The position numbers and the translations under genes are program-made. Under the pieces are notes generated by a model. That model made no database searches and was not told where the DNA came from. It worked only from the letters and a program-made list of their open reading frames with translations. DNA of 64,000 nucleotides from Scylla paramamosain (lineage: Eukaryota; Arthropoda; Malacostraca; Decapoda; Portunidae): the NCBI RefSeq assembly GCF_035594125.1, contig NC_087197.1, positions 8,974,110-9,038,109 of the forward strand. The letters run 5' to 3'. Of this stretch, positions 11,369 through 24,115 are shown piece after piece. Every line of letters begins with the position of its first letter. Position 1 is the stretch's first letter.

Positions 11369-14300
11369 AAAAACACTCAAAACACAGATTTCTAGTAAGG
11401 TCGTTTAATTTCCTCATATAGGAGGCTTTGCATGTACTTTACTGTTTGGTACATAACAGTCCGAAAAAAAGGTAATATCAACTTTTTTGATAATATTCTC
11501 TTATCATATAATTGCCCTATTTTTTCCCAGAATTTTAGCATCTCGGTACCTATGAAGGTGAATAACAAAAAAAAAAAAGTTCTTTTATTTATTTATTTTT
11601 TATTTATTTATTTTTTTCTAAATAACGAGTGTTATTTGTGGGTTTTAGCTTTTTATTACTTAAGGAACTTAAAAACACTTATAATACACGTTTCTCGTAA
11701 TGTCCTTACGTTTCCCAAACCTAAGGTTCTTTGCATGTATTTAAGCTTTTTTATAGATAACATTATCAAAAACACTCAAAATACATGTTTTTGGTAATGT
11801 TATTCTGTTTCTCCATAAAGTTTGTTTTCCATGCGTTTTAGCGGTTTGGTATGTGAGGAGCTCAAAAACACATATTGGCAAGTTCTTGGTAAAAATTGGT
11901 TTTATTCCTATGTAATGTGATTGCCCTGCTATTTAGTACTTCATTGCCTAACATGCTGAAAAACAATTATAACACACTTCTGGTAATGTCATTTTTTTCC
12001 CTCATAAAGCTAGGTTCGCATGCTATTTAGGGTATTGCTAACTAGGAATATGAAAAATACTCAAAATACATGCATTTGCTAAGTTTGTTCTGTTTCTCAA
12101 TTAAGATAGTTATTCATGAGTTTCAGCATTTTTGTATCTAAGAAACTTCTTTATATACACGATTTTTTGCGTTTTTTCTACGTAAAACACTGAGAAGATA
12201 CATTTTCAGTAAATTTGTTTTGGATTCCCATATAGAGTGAGTTCCTTATTATTTATCGTTTTGGTGCCTAACATGCTGAAAAACACTCAAAAGACAGATT
12301 TCTGGCAAGGTCGTTTAATTTCCTCATATAGGAGAGGCTTTGCATGCACTTTAGGGTTTGGTACATAACATTCCGAAAAAAAAAGGTAAAATTAACTTTT
12401 TTGATAATATTCTTTGGTTCATAAAATTTTCCTGAATTTTCCCAGAAATTTGGCATCTCGGTACCTATGAAGATGAAAATAAAAAATTCCTATTTTTTTC
12501 TAAATAAAGAGTGTTATTTGTGGGTTTTAGCTTTTTGGTACTTAGGGAACTTAAAAAAAACACTCATAATCCACGTTTTTCGTAATGTCCTTCTGTGTCC
12601 CAAACATAATGTTCTTTGCATGTATTTAAGCGTTTTTTAGAGATAACATGATAAAAAACACACAAATTACATGTTTTTGGTAATGTTATTCTGTTTCTCC
12701 ATAAAGTTTGTTTTGCATGGGTTTTAGCGGTTTTGTATATAAGGAGCTCAAAAACATTTAAAGGCAAGTTCTTGGTAAAAATTGGTTTTATTCCAATGAA
12801 AAGTGATTGCTTGCTTTTTAGTGCTTTATTGCCTATCACGCTCAAAAACATTCAAAGGACATTTTTCTAGAAATGTCATGTTTTCCCATATAAATCTGGT
12901 TTCGCATAAAATTTGCGTTTTTAGTAACTAAGAATATGAAAAACACTCAAAACACACGAATTTGGTAAGGTTGTTCTGTTTCTCAATTAAGAGTGTTATT
13001 CATGAGTTTCATCATTTTGGTATCTAGGAAACTTTTCCATATACACGTGTTTTTGCGTTTTTTGCCTTGTTGTTCTTCTGAACTATAATACACTCATTAT
13101 ACACTTTTCTCGCAATGTCCCTCTGTTTCCCAATATAGAGTGCTTTGTATTAATTTTAGCATTTTTTTGTAGGTAACAAGCTCAAAAAGACTCAAAATAT
13201 ACCTTTTTGGTAATTTTTTTTCTATTTCTTGATATTGGTTGGTTTGCATCGATTTTAGCATTTTTCTACGTAAAACACTGGGAACACACGTTTTCAGTAA
13301 TTTTGTTTTGGATTCCCATATAAAGTGAGTTCCTTATTTATTTATCTTTTCGGTGCCTAACATTCTGAAAAACACTCAAAAGACAGATTTCTTTTAATGT
13401 CGTTTAATTTCCTCATATAGGAGGCTTTGCATGCACTTTAGGGTTTGGTATATACCAGTCCGAAAAAAAAAACTAAAATTAACTTTTTTGATAATTTTCT
13501 TTTATCATATAATACCCCGGAATTTCCCCAGAATTTTGGCATCTCGGTATCTATGAAGATGATTAACAAAAAAAAAAAAATCCTATTTTTTTCATTTTTT
13601 ATTTATTTAGTTTTTCTAAATAAAGAGAGTTATTTGTGGGATTTAGCTTTTTAATACTTAAGGAACTTAAAAACACTCATAATACATATTTCTCGTAATG
13701 TCCTTTCGTTTCCCAAACATAAGGTTCTTTGCATGTATTTAAATACATGTTTTTGGTAATGTTATTCTTTTTGTCCATAAAAGGTGTTTTGCATGCATTT
13801 TAGCGTTTTGGTATGTAATGAGCTCAAAAAAAAAAAGGAAGTTCTTGGTAAAAGTTGGTTTTATTCCCATGTAATGTGATTGCCCTGCTTTTTAGTGGTT
13901 TATTGCCTAACACTCTCAAAAACACTCGAAAGACATTTTCTGGTAATATTATTTTTTTCCCGCATGGAATTTGGAGTTTTGGTAACTAAAAATGTGAAAA
14001 ACACTCAAAATACAGGCATTTAGTAAGGTTGTTCTGTTTTTTAATTAAAAGTGTTATTCATGAGCTTCAGTATTTTGGTATGTAAGAAACTTCTCTAATA
14101 CAAACATTTGGTAAGGTAGTTCTGTTTCTCAATTAAAAGAGTTATTCATGAGTTTCAGCATTTTGGTGTGTAAGAAACTTCTTTATGTACACGAGTTTTT
14201 GAGTTTTTTGCCTTGTGGTTCTTGTGAAACTATAAAACACTCATTATACACATTTCTTGTAATGATTTTTTCTTTCCTAATATAGAGTGCGTTTCATCCA

Positions 14301-15470
14301 TTTTCGAAATTTTTTGTTGGTAACAAGCTCAAAAACACATAAAAATATATCTTTTTGGTAATGTTATTATATTGCTTCATATTGATTGGTTTGCATCCGT
14401 TTTAGCGTTTTTCTACTTAAATCACTGAAAAGACACGTTTTCAGTAATATTGTTGAAATTGCTGAAAAAAAACACTCAAAAGACAGGTTTCTGGTAAATT
14501 CGAGTAATTTCTCCATATAGGTGGCTTTGCATGCACTTCAGGTTTTGGAACATAACTCCGGAAAAAAGCTAAGATTATTTTTTTCATAATTATTTTTTTT
14601 TTACAAAATTTCCCTGCATTTTTCCAGAATTTGGTATCTCGGTACCTTTGAAGATTTTTTTTTCTCTATAAAGTATTATTTGTGAGTTTTAGCTTTTTGG
14701 TACTTAAGGAACACTCATAATACATGATTTTCGTAATGTCCTTTTCTTATACAAACATGGGGTTCTTTACATGTATTTAAGCGTTTTTATAGGTAACATG
14801 ATCAAAAACACTCAAAATACATATTTTTGGCAATGTTATTCTGTTTTTCCATAAAGGGTGTTTTTACATGCGTTTTAGCGTTTTGGTATGTGAGGAGTTA
14901 AAAAACACTTAAAGGCAAGTTCTTCGTAAAAGTTGGTTTTATTCCCAAGTAATGTGATTGTTCTGCTTTTTAGTGCTTTGTTGCATCACGCTCAAAAACA
15001 CTCAAAAGACATTTTTCTGGTAATGTCATTTTTTTCCCACATAAAGCTAGTTTCGCATGTAATTTGGCAATTTCGTAAGTATGAATGTGAAAAACACTGA
15101 AAATACACAATTTGGTAGGGTAGTTCTGTTTCTCGATTAAAAGTGTTTTTCATGCATTTCATCATTTTTGTATGTAAGAAACTTCTCTATATACACAAGT
15201 TTTTGCGTTTATTGCCTTGTGGTTCTTGTTAAACTATAAAACACTAATTATACACGTTTCTCGTAATGTTCTTTTGTTTCCTAATATAGAGTGTTTTCCA
15301 TCCATTTTTGCATTTTTTGTAGGTAACAAGCATAAAAACACTCAAAATATATCTTTTTGGTAATGTTATTCTATTTCTTCACATTGGTTGGTTTGCATCT
15401 GTTTTAGCTTTTTTCTTCGTAAATCTCTGAAAAGACTCGTTTTCAGTAATTTTGTTGAAATTAATTCTGG
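11369..15470 (+). repeat. Satellite array, + orientation, mainly type II then type III HORs
   Basis: M1 starts lie near 11,369, 12,279, 13,368 and 14,464. The first three are type II: M1 reads ggaggctttgcatg, M12 is preceded by an actgagaag-like box and contains gagttccttatt, and M11 contains cttgatattgg. At about 12,168 M9 jumps to the end of M11 through the shared gcgtttttt. At about 13,740 about 40 bp is lost between M4 and M5, and near 14,100 two partial M8 units are in tandem. The last HOR is type III (ttgaaattgctg at about 14,450-14,463). M3 tracts at 11,568-11,625 are almost pure A then TTTA/T. Confidence 0.85.
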
Positions 15471-18400
15471 TACAGGTTTCTGGTAAAATTGTGTAATTTT
15501 CCCATATAGGTGGCTTTGCATGCATCTTAGGGTTTGGTACATAACTCCGGAAAAAAGCTAAAATTATTATTTTTTTTTTTTACCTAATTTCCCTGAATTT
15601 TGCCAGAATTTTGGCATCTCGGTACCTATGAAGATGAATAACAAAAATAAAAAAATTTGTATTCATTTATTTTATTTCTTTTTCTCTATAAAGAGTGTTA
15701 TTTGTGTGTTTTAGCTTTTTGGTACTTAAGGAACCTAAAAACTCTTATAATACACAATTTTCGAAATATCCTTTCGTTTCACAAACATAGGGTTCTTTGC
15801 ATGTATTTTAGCGTTTTTATAGGTAATATGATAAAAAACACTTAAAATTCATGGTTTTGGTAGTGTTATTTTGTTTTTCCATAAAGGGTGTTTTGCATGC
15901 GGTTTAGCGTTTTGTCATATAAGGAGTTAAAAACACTTAAAGGCATATTTTTGGTAAAAGTTGGTTTTATTCCCACGTAATGTGATTGTTCTGCTTTTTA
16001 GTGCTTTGTTGTATATCACGCTCTAAAACACTCACAAGACACTTTTCTGGTAATGTCATTTTTTTCCCACATAAAACTAATTTCACTTGTAATTTCGGAT
16101 TTTCGTAACTAAGAATGTGAAAAACACTCAAATTACTCACATTTGGTAAGATAGTTATGTTTCTCAATTAAAAGTCTTATTCATGAGTTTCAGCATTTTG
16201 GAATGTAAGAAAATTCTTTATATACACGAGTTTTTGCGTTTTTTGCCTTGTGGTTCTTGTGAAACTATAAAACACTCATTATACACGTTTCTCGTAATGT
16301 CCTTTTGCTTCCCAATATAGAGTGCTTTCCATCCATTTTCGCGTTTTTTGTAGGTAACAATTTCAAAAACACTCAAAATATACCTTTTTGGTAATGTTAT
16401 TCTATATCTTCATTTTGTTTGGTTTGCATCCGTTTTAGCGTTATTGTACGTAAAACTGCGAAAAGACACGTTTTCAGTAATTGTGTGTTGGATTCCTATA
16501 TAGATTGACTTCCTTGGGTTTTATCGTGTTGGTTCCTAACATGCTGAAAAACACTCATAAGACAGTTTTTTGGCAAAGAGGTTTAATTTTTCCATATCAT
16601 AATTTTTCCAAGTGCTTTGCATGCACTTTAGGGGTTTGGTACATAACAGTCCGAAAAAAAAGCTAAATTTAACTTTTTTGATAATGTTCTTATTTCATAT
16701 AATTTCCTGAACTTTCACCGAATTTTGGCATCTCGTTACCTGTGAATATGAATAAGAATGAAAAAAAAATATCGTATTTTTTATTTCTTTATTTATTTTT
16801 TCTCAATAAAGAGTGTAATTTGTGGCTTTTAGCTTTTTCGTACTTAATGAACTTAAAAACACGCATAATACACTTTTCTCGTAATGTCCTTTCGTTGAGG
16901 GTTGTTTGCATGTACTTAAGTGTTTTTATTGGTAACATGATCAAAAACACTCAAAAAACATGTTTTTGGTAATGTTATTCTGTTTCACAATAAAGTGTAT
17001 TTTGCATGCGTTTTAGTGTTTTGGTATATAAGGAGCTCAAAAACACTTATAAGCAAGTTCTTATTAAAAATTGGTTTTATTTCAATGTAATGTCATTGCC
17101 CTGCTTTTTAGTGCTTTATTACCTAACACGGTCAAAAACACTCAAAAGACATTTTTCTGGTAATGTTATTTTTTTTCCCACATAAAGCTGGTTTCGCATG
17201 GAATTTGGGGTTTTGGTAACTAAGAATGCAAAAAGCACTCAAAAAACACACTTTTAGTAAGATTGTTCTGTTTCTCAATTAAGAGTGTTGTTCATGAGTT
17301 TCAGCATTTTGGTATCTAGGAAACTTCTTCATATACACTAGTTTTTGCATTTTTTGCCTTGGGGTTCTTTTGAACTATTAAACACTCATTATACACTTTT
17401 CTTGCAATGTCCTTTTCTTTCCCATTATAGAGTGCTTTGCATCAATTTTCTTGTTTTTTTTATAGGTAACAAGCTCAAAAACACTCAAAATATACCTTTT
17501 TGGTAATGTTTTTCTATTTCTTTATATTGGTTTGTTTCCATCCGTTTTAGCATTTTTCTACGTAAAACGCTGAGAAGACACGTTTTCAGTAATTTTTTTT
17601 TGAATTCCCATATAGAGTGAGTTCCTTATTATTCATTGTTTTGGTGCCTAACATGCTGAAGAACACTCAAAAGAGAGATTTCTGATAAGGTCGTTTAATT
17701 TCCTCATATAGGAGGCTTTGCATGCACTTTTGTGTTTGGTACATAAGTCCCCCCAAAAAAAGCTAAAATTAACTTTTTTGATAATATTCTTTTATTATAT
17801 AATTGCGCTGAATTTTTACCAGAATTTTGGCATCTCGGTACCTATGAAGATAAAAAAAAAAAAAAAAATCCTATTTTTTTTATTTTTTATTTATTTATTT
17901 ATTTTTTCTCAATGAAGAGTGTTATTTATGGGATTTACCTTTTTGTTACTTAAGGAACTTAAAAACACTAATAATACGCGTTTCTTGTAATGACCTTTCG
18001 TTTCCCAAACAAAAGGTTCTTTGCATGTATTTAAGCGTTTTTTATAGATAACATGATCAAAAACACTGAAAATACTAGGTTTTGGTAATGTTATTCTGTT
18101 TCTCCATAAAGTGTGTTTTGCATGCGTTTGAGCAGTTTTGTATATAAGGAGCTCAAAAACACTTATGGTAAGTTCTTGGTAAAAAATGATTTTATTCCAA
18201 TGTAATGTGATTGCCCTGCTTTTGAGTGGTTTATTACCTATCACGCTGAAAAACACTCAAAAGGCACTTTTCTGGTAAATTCTTTTTTTTTCCCCACAAA
18301 GCTATTTTTGCATGTAATTTTGGGTTTTTGGTAACTAAGAAAGTGAAAAGCATTTAAAAACCACGCATTTAGTAAGGTTGTTCTGTTTCTCAATTAAGAG

Positions 18401-19376
18401 TGTTATTCATAAGTTTCAGCATTTTGGTATCTAGGAAATCTCTCCATATACACGAGTTTTTGCGTTGTTTGCTTTGTGGTTCTTTTTAACTATAAAACAC
18501 TCATTATACACTTTTCTTGCAATGTCCTCTTGTTTCCCAATATAGAGTGCTTTGCATGAATTTTCGCGTTTTTGTAGGTAAAAAGATCAAAAACACTCAA
18601 AATATACCTTTTTGGAAACGTTTTTCTATTTCTTGATATTGGTTGGTTTGCATCCGTTTTTACGTTTTTCTACGTAAAACACTGAGAAAACACGTTTTCT
18701 GTAACTTTGTTTTGGATTCCCATATAGAGTGAGTTCCTTATTATTTATCGTCTCGGTGCCTAACATGCTAAAAAACACACAAAACACAGATTTCTGGAAA
18801 TATCGTTTAATTTCCTCATAATGAAGGCTTTGCATGCACTTTAGGGTTTGGTACATAACTCCGAACAGAAAAAGCTGAAATTAACTTTTTTGATAATATT
18901 CTTTTATCACATAATTGCCCTGAATTTTCCCAGAATTTTGGCATCTCGGTACCTATGAAAATGAATAAAAAAAAAAATCATATTTATTTCATTTTTTATT
19001 ATTTATTTTTTTAAATAAAGAGTGTTATTTGTGGGTTTTAGCTTTTTGGTACTAAAGGAATTAAAAAAAAAACACTCATAATACATGTTTCTCGTAATGT
19101 CCTTTCGTTTCCCAAATATAAGGTTCTTTGCATGTATTTAAGCGTTTTTATAAATAACATGATCAAAAACACTGAAAATACATGTATTTGGTAATGTTTT
19201 TCTCTTTCTCCATAAAATGTATTTTGCATGCGTTTTAGCGTTTTGGTATATAAGGAGCTCAAAAACACTTAAAGGCATGTTCTTGGTAAAATTTGGTTTT
19301 ATTCCCATGTAATGTGATTGCCCTGGTTTTTAGTGCTTTATTTTCATAACACGCTCAAAAAAACACTAAAAAAACA
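15471..19376 (+). repeat. Satellite array, + orientation, HORs with M1 at ~15,471, 16,546, 17,659, 18,771
   Basis: The block starts with a truncated type III M1 (acaggtttctgg) and has type I, then type II HORs (ggaggctttgcatgc near 17,711-17,725). The M1 at 16,546 contains a short insertion before its gcatgc core (about 16,598-16,615). A long A-run then TTTA tract in M3 is at about 17,850-17,908. The block ends in a truncated M7 at the first small inverted block. Confidence 0.85.
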
Positions 19377-19855
19377 TGTAAAGCCTCCCATGTGAGGAAA
19401 TTAAAGACCTTACCAGAAATCTGTCTTTTGAGTGTTTTTCAGCTTGTTAGGCACCAAAAAGATAAATAATAAGGAACTCACTCTATGTGGGAATCCAAAA
19501 AAATATTACTGAAAATGTGTCTTCTCAGTGTTTTACGTAGAAAAACGCTAAAATTGACGCAAACCAACCAATATCAAGTAGCAGAAAAACATTACCAAAA
19601 ATATATATTTTGAGTGTTTTTGAGCTTGTTACCTATAAAAAAAAAACGCAAAAAATTGATACAAAACACTCTATATTGGGAAACAAAGGGACATTGCGAG
19701 AAAAGTGTATAATGAATGTTTTATAGTTCAAAAAAACACAAGGCAAAAAACGCAAAAACTCGTGTATATGGAGAAGTTTTCTAGACACCAAAATGCTGAA
19801 ACTCATGAATAACACTCTTAATTGAGAAACAGAACAACCTTACTAAATGCGTGTC
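19376..19855 (-). repeat. Inverted half-HOR block, copy 1 (M1-M12-M11-M10-M9-M8 reversed)
   Basis: On the minus strand this reads M8 (acacgcatttagtaag), M9, M10, M11 (tacttgatattgg), M12 (gagttccttatt) and part of M1 (gggaggctttacatg), all type II. The left junction joins a truncated + M7 (ending aacatg) to a reversed M1. The right junction joins the reversed M8 start (gcgtgtc) to a + M6 (aaaaacactaaaaggc). Both junctions recur elsewhere in the window. Confidence 0.85.
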
Positions 19856-22800
19856 AAAAACACTAAAAGGCAAGTTCTTCGTAAAAGTTGGCTTTATTCC
19901 CATGTAATGTGATTGCTCTGCTTTTTAGTGCTTTATTGCCTAACAGTCTCAAAAACACTCAAAGACACTTTTCTGGTAATGTCATTTTCCCATATAAAGC
20001 TAGTTTCGCATGGAATTTGGGATTCTGGTAACTAAGAATGTAAAAAAAACACTCATTCAGTAAGGTTGCTCTGTTTCTTGATTAAGAAAGTTATTCATGA
20101 GTTTCAGCATTTTGGTATCTTGAAAACTTCTCCACACATACGAGTTTTTGCGTTTTTTGCCTTGTGATTCTGGTGAAACTATAAAACACTCATTATACAC
20201 GTTTTTCGTTATGTCCTTTTTTTTTTCCTAATATACAGTGCTTTCCATCCATTTTTGTGTTTTTTTTTATGTAACAAGATAAAAAACACACAAAATATAC
20301 TTTTCTGGTAATATTATTCTATTTTTTCATATTGGTTGGTTTGCATCCGTTTTAGCGTGTTTTTACGTAAATCTTTTAAAAGACACGTTTTCAGTAATTT
20401 TGTTTTGGATTTCCATATAGAGTGACTTTCATATTATCTATCGTTTTGGTACCTAACATGCGAAAAAACACTCAAAAGACAGGTTTCTTGTAAAGTCGTT
20501 AAATTTTCCCAAATAGGTGGCTTTGCATACACTTTATGGTTTGGTACATAACTCCGAAAAAAAGGTAAAATTATCTTTTTCGATAATGTTCTTTTTTCCA
20601 CATAATTTCCCTGAATTTTGGCAGTATTTTGGCATCTTGGTACCTATGAATATCAATAACAAAAAAATAAAAATGCTATTTTTTTTCTCTATAAAGAGTG
20701 TTAATTGTAGGTTTTAACGTTTTGGTACTTAAGGAACTTAAAAACATTCATAATACACATTTCTCGTAATGTCCTTTCGTTTCCCAAATATAGGGATCTT
20801 TGCATGTGTTTAAGTGTTTTTATAGGTAACATGATTAAAAACACGTTTCTCGTAATGTCCTTTTGTTTCCCAATAGGGAGTGCTTTGCATCCATTTTTGC
20901 GTTTTTTTGTAGGTAACAAGGTCAAAAACACTCAAAATGTACCTTTTTAGTAATGTTATTTTATTTCTTCCTATTGGTTGGTTTGCATCCGTTTTAGCGT
21001 TTTTCTACGTAAAACACCGAAAAGACACGTTTTCAGTAATTTTGTTTTAGATTCCCATATAGAGTGACTTGCATGTTATTTACCGTTATGGTGCCTAACA
21101 AGTTGAAAAACACTCATAACACAGTTTTCTGGCAAAGACGTTTAATTTCCCCATATAGGTGGCTTTGCATGCACTTTAGGGTTTGCTACATAACAGTACG
21201 AAAAAAAAAACTAAATTTAATTTTTTTGATAATGTTCTTATTTCACATAATTTCCTGAATTTTGCCCAAATTTTGGCATCTCGGTACCTGTGAAGATGAA
21301 AAAGAAAGAAAAAAATATCGTATTTTTTTATTTATTTATTTTTTCTCAATAAAGAGTGTTATTTGTGGCTTTTAGCTTTTTGATAAATAATGATCTTAAA
21401 AACACTCGTAATACACGTTTCTCGTAATGTCCTTTAATTTCCTAAAAATAGGGTTCTTTGCATGTATTTAAGCGTTTTTATTGGTAACATGATCAAAAAC
21501 ACTCAAAATATATGTTTTTGGTAATGCTATTCTCTTTCTCCATGAAGTGTGTTTTGCATGCGTTTTAGCGTTTTGGTATATAAGGAGTTCAAAACACTTA
21601 AAGGCAAGTTCTTGGTAAAAATTGATTTTATTACCATGTAAAGTGATTCCCAGGTTTTTAGTGCTTTATTGCCTATCAAGCTCAAAAACACTCAAAAGAC
21701 ACTTTTCTGGTAATGTCATTTTTTTTCCCACATAAAGCTGGTTTCGCATTCAATTTAGGATTTTGGTAACTAAGAATGTGAAAAGCACTCAAAATACACG
21801 CATTTAGTAAAGTTGTTCTGTTTCTCAATTAAGAGTGTTATTCAGGAGTTTCAGCATTTTTGTATCTAGGAAACTTCTCCATATACACGAGTTTTTGCGT
21901 TTTTTGCCTTGTGGTTCTTGTAAACTATAAAACATTCATTATACACTTTTCTCGCAATGTCCCTTTGTTTTCCAATATAGAGTGCTTTGTATCAATTTTC
22001 GCGTTTTTTTTTTTTTTTAGGTAACAAACTCGAAAACACTCAAAATATACCTTTTTGGTAATGTTTTTCTACTTCTTGATATTTGTTGGTTTCCATCCGT
22101 TTTAGCGTTTTTCTACGTAAAACACTGAGAAGACACGTTTCCAGTAATTTTGTTTTGGTTTGCCATATAGAGTGAGTTCCATATTATTTATCGTTTTGGT
22201 GCCTAACATGCTGAAAAACGCTCAAAACACAGATTTCTGGTAAGCCTCATATGGGAGGCTTTAGTGTTTGGTACATAACAGTCCGAAAAAAAGCTAATAT
22301 CAACTTTTTTTTTTTAATATTCTCATCATATAATTGCCCTAATTTTTCCCGGAATTTTGGCATGTCGGTACCTATGAAGGTTAATAACAAAAAAAGAAAA
22401 GAAATACCTTTCATTGATTTTTTTTTTTTTCTAAATAATGAATGTTATTTGTGGGTTTTAGCTTTATGGAAGTTAAGGAACTTAAAACACTCATAATACA
22501 CGTTTCTCGTAATGTATTTAAGCGTTTTTATAGATAACATTATCAAAAACACTCAAAATACATCTTTTTGGTAATGTTATTCTTGTTCTCCATAAAGTTT
22601 GTTTTGCATGCGTTTTAGCGGTTTAGTATATAAGGAGCTCAAAAATACTTAAAGGCAAATTCTTCGTAAAAGTTGGGATTATTCCCATGTAATGTGATCG
22701 TTCTGCTTTTTAGTGATTTGTTGCATATCACGCTGAAAAACACTCAAAAGACACTTTTCTGGTAATGTCATTTTTTTTCCCAAATGATGGTAGTTTCGCA

Positions 22801-23663
22801 TGTAATTTGGCATTTTCGTAACTAAGAATGTGAAAAACACTCAAAATACTCAATTTCGTAAGGTACTTCTGTTAATCGATTAAAAGTGTTATTCATGCAT
22901 TTATTCATTTTGGTATGTAAAAAATTTCTCTATATAGACGAGTTTTTGCGTTTATTGCCTTGTGATTCTTTTAAAACTATAAAACACTCATTATAAACAT
23001 TTCTCGTAATATCCTTTTGTTTCCTAATATAGAGTGCTTTACATCGATTTTTTGCATTTTTTGTAGGTAACAAGCTCAAAAACATTCAAAATATATCTTT
23101 ATATAACTTCCTTATATAGGTGGCTTTGCATGCATTTTAGGGTTTGGTACATAACAATCCGAAAAAAAAAGCTATAATTAACTTTTATGATAATATTGTT
23201 TTTTCCACATAAATTCCGTGAATTTTGGCAGAATTTAGCATATCGGTACCTATGAAGATGAATAACCAAAAAAAAAAAAAATCCCATTTTTTTATTTATT
23301 TATATTTTTAAAGAGTGTTATTTGTGGGTTTTAGCTTTTTGCTACTGAAGGAAATTAAAATCACTCATAATACACGTTTCTCGTAATGTTCTTTCGTTTC
23401 CCAAAAATAAGGTTCTTTACATGTATTTAAGCATTTTTTATACATAACATGATCAAAAACACTCAAAATACATGTATTTTGTAATGTTATTCTGTTTCTC
23501 CATAAAATGTATTTTGCATGCGTTTTAGCGTTTTGGTACGTAAGGAGCTCAAAAACACTTAAAGGTAAGTTCTTGGTAAAATTTGGTTTTATTCCCATGT
23601 AATGTGATTGCCCTGGCATTTAAGGCTTTATTGCGTAACACGCTCAGAAACACTTAAAAGACA
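19855..23663 (+). repeat. Satellite array, + orientation, between inverted blocks 1 and 2
   Basis: The block begins with M6-M7-M8 and an M9 variant (gattctggtgaaac), then an M12 with the variant tttaaaagacacg. An M4-to-M10 jump occurs at about 20,833. From about 20,870 onward it has an inverted counterpart at 36,817-40,790, including the private variant tttgataaataatgatctt at about 21,379-21,397. An M11-to-M1 deletion of about 190 bp at about 23,098 is not in that counterpart. At 22,640-22,660 one whole HOR present in the counterpart is absent here. Confidence 0.85.
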
Positions 23664-24115
23664 TGCAAAGCCTTCCATATGAGGAAATTAAAGACCTAAC
23701 AAGAAATATGTCTTTTCAGTGTTTTTCAGCATATTAGGCACCAAAACGATAAATAATAAGGAACTCACTCTATGTGGAATCCAAAAGAAAATTACTGAAA
23801 ACGTGTCTTCTCAGTGTTTTACGTAGAAAAACGCTAAAACTGATACAAACCAACCAATATCAAGAAGCAGAATAACATTACCAAAAATGTATATTTTGAG
23901 TGTTTTTGTGCTTGTTTCCTACAAAAAAAAAAAAAAAAACGCAAAAATTGATACTCTATATTGGGAAACAAAGGGACATTGGGAGAAAAGTATATAATGC
24001 ATGTTTTATAGTTCAAAAAAACCACAAGGCAAAAAACGCAAAAACTCGTGTATATGCTGAAACTCATGAATAACACTCTTAATTGAGAAACAGAGCAACC
24101 TTACTAAATGCGTGT
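23663..24115 (-). repeat. Inverted half-HOR block, copy 2
   Basis: It has the same content and junctions as copy 1: + M7 cut at agacatg, then reversed M1 (gccttccatatgagg), M12, M11, M10, M9 and M8, ending gcgtgtc joined to + M6 aaaaacactaaaaaggc. M9 has a small deletion, shared with the copies near 36,420, 45,890 and 60,390, where gtgtatatgctgaaac joins M9 directly to M8. Confidence 0.85.

Noticed and set aside
11432..11797. Open frames of 115-124 residues (also at 17,909-18,256; 28,029-28,388; 61,509-61,883)
   Set aside because: All are translations of M1-M4 type monomers with poly-lysine or poly-phenylalanine stretches from the A/T runs. Equivalent frames in sister HORs are broken.
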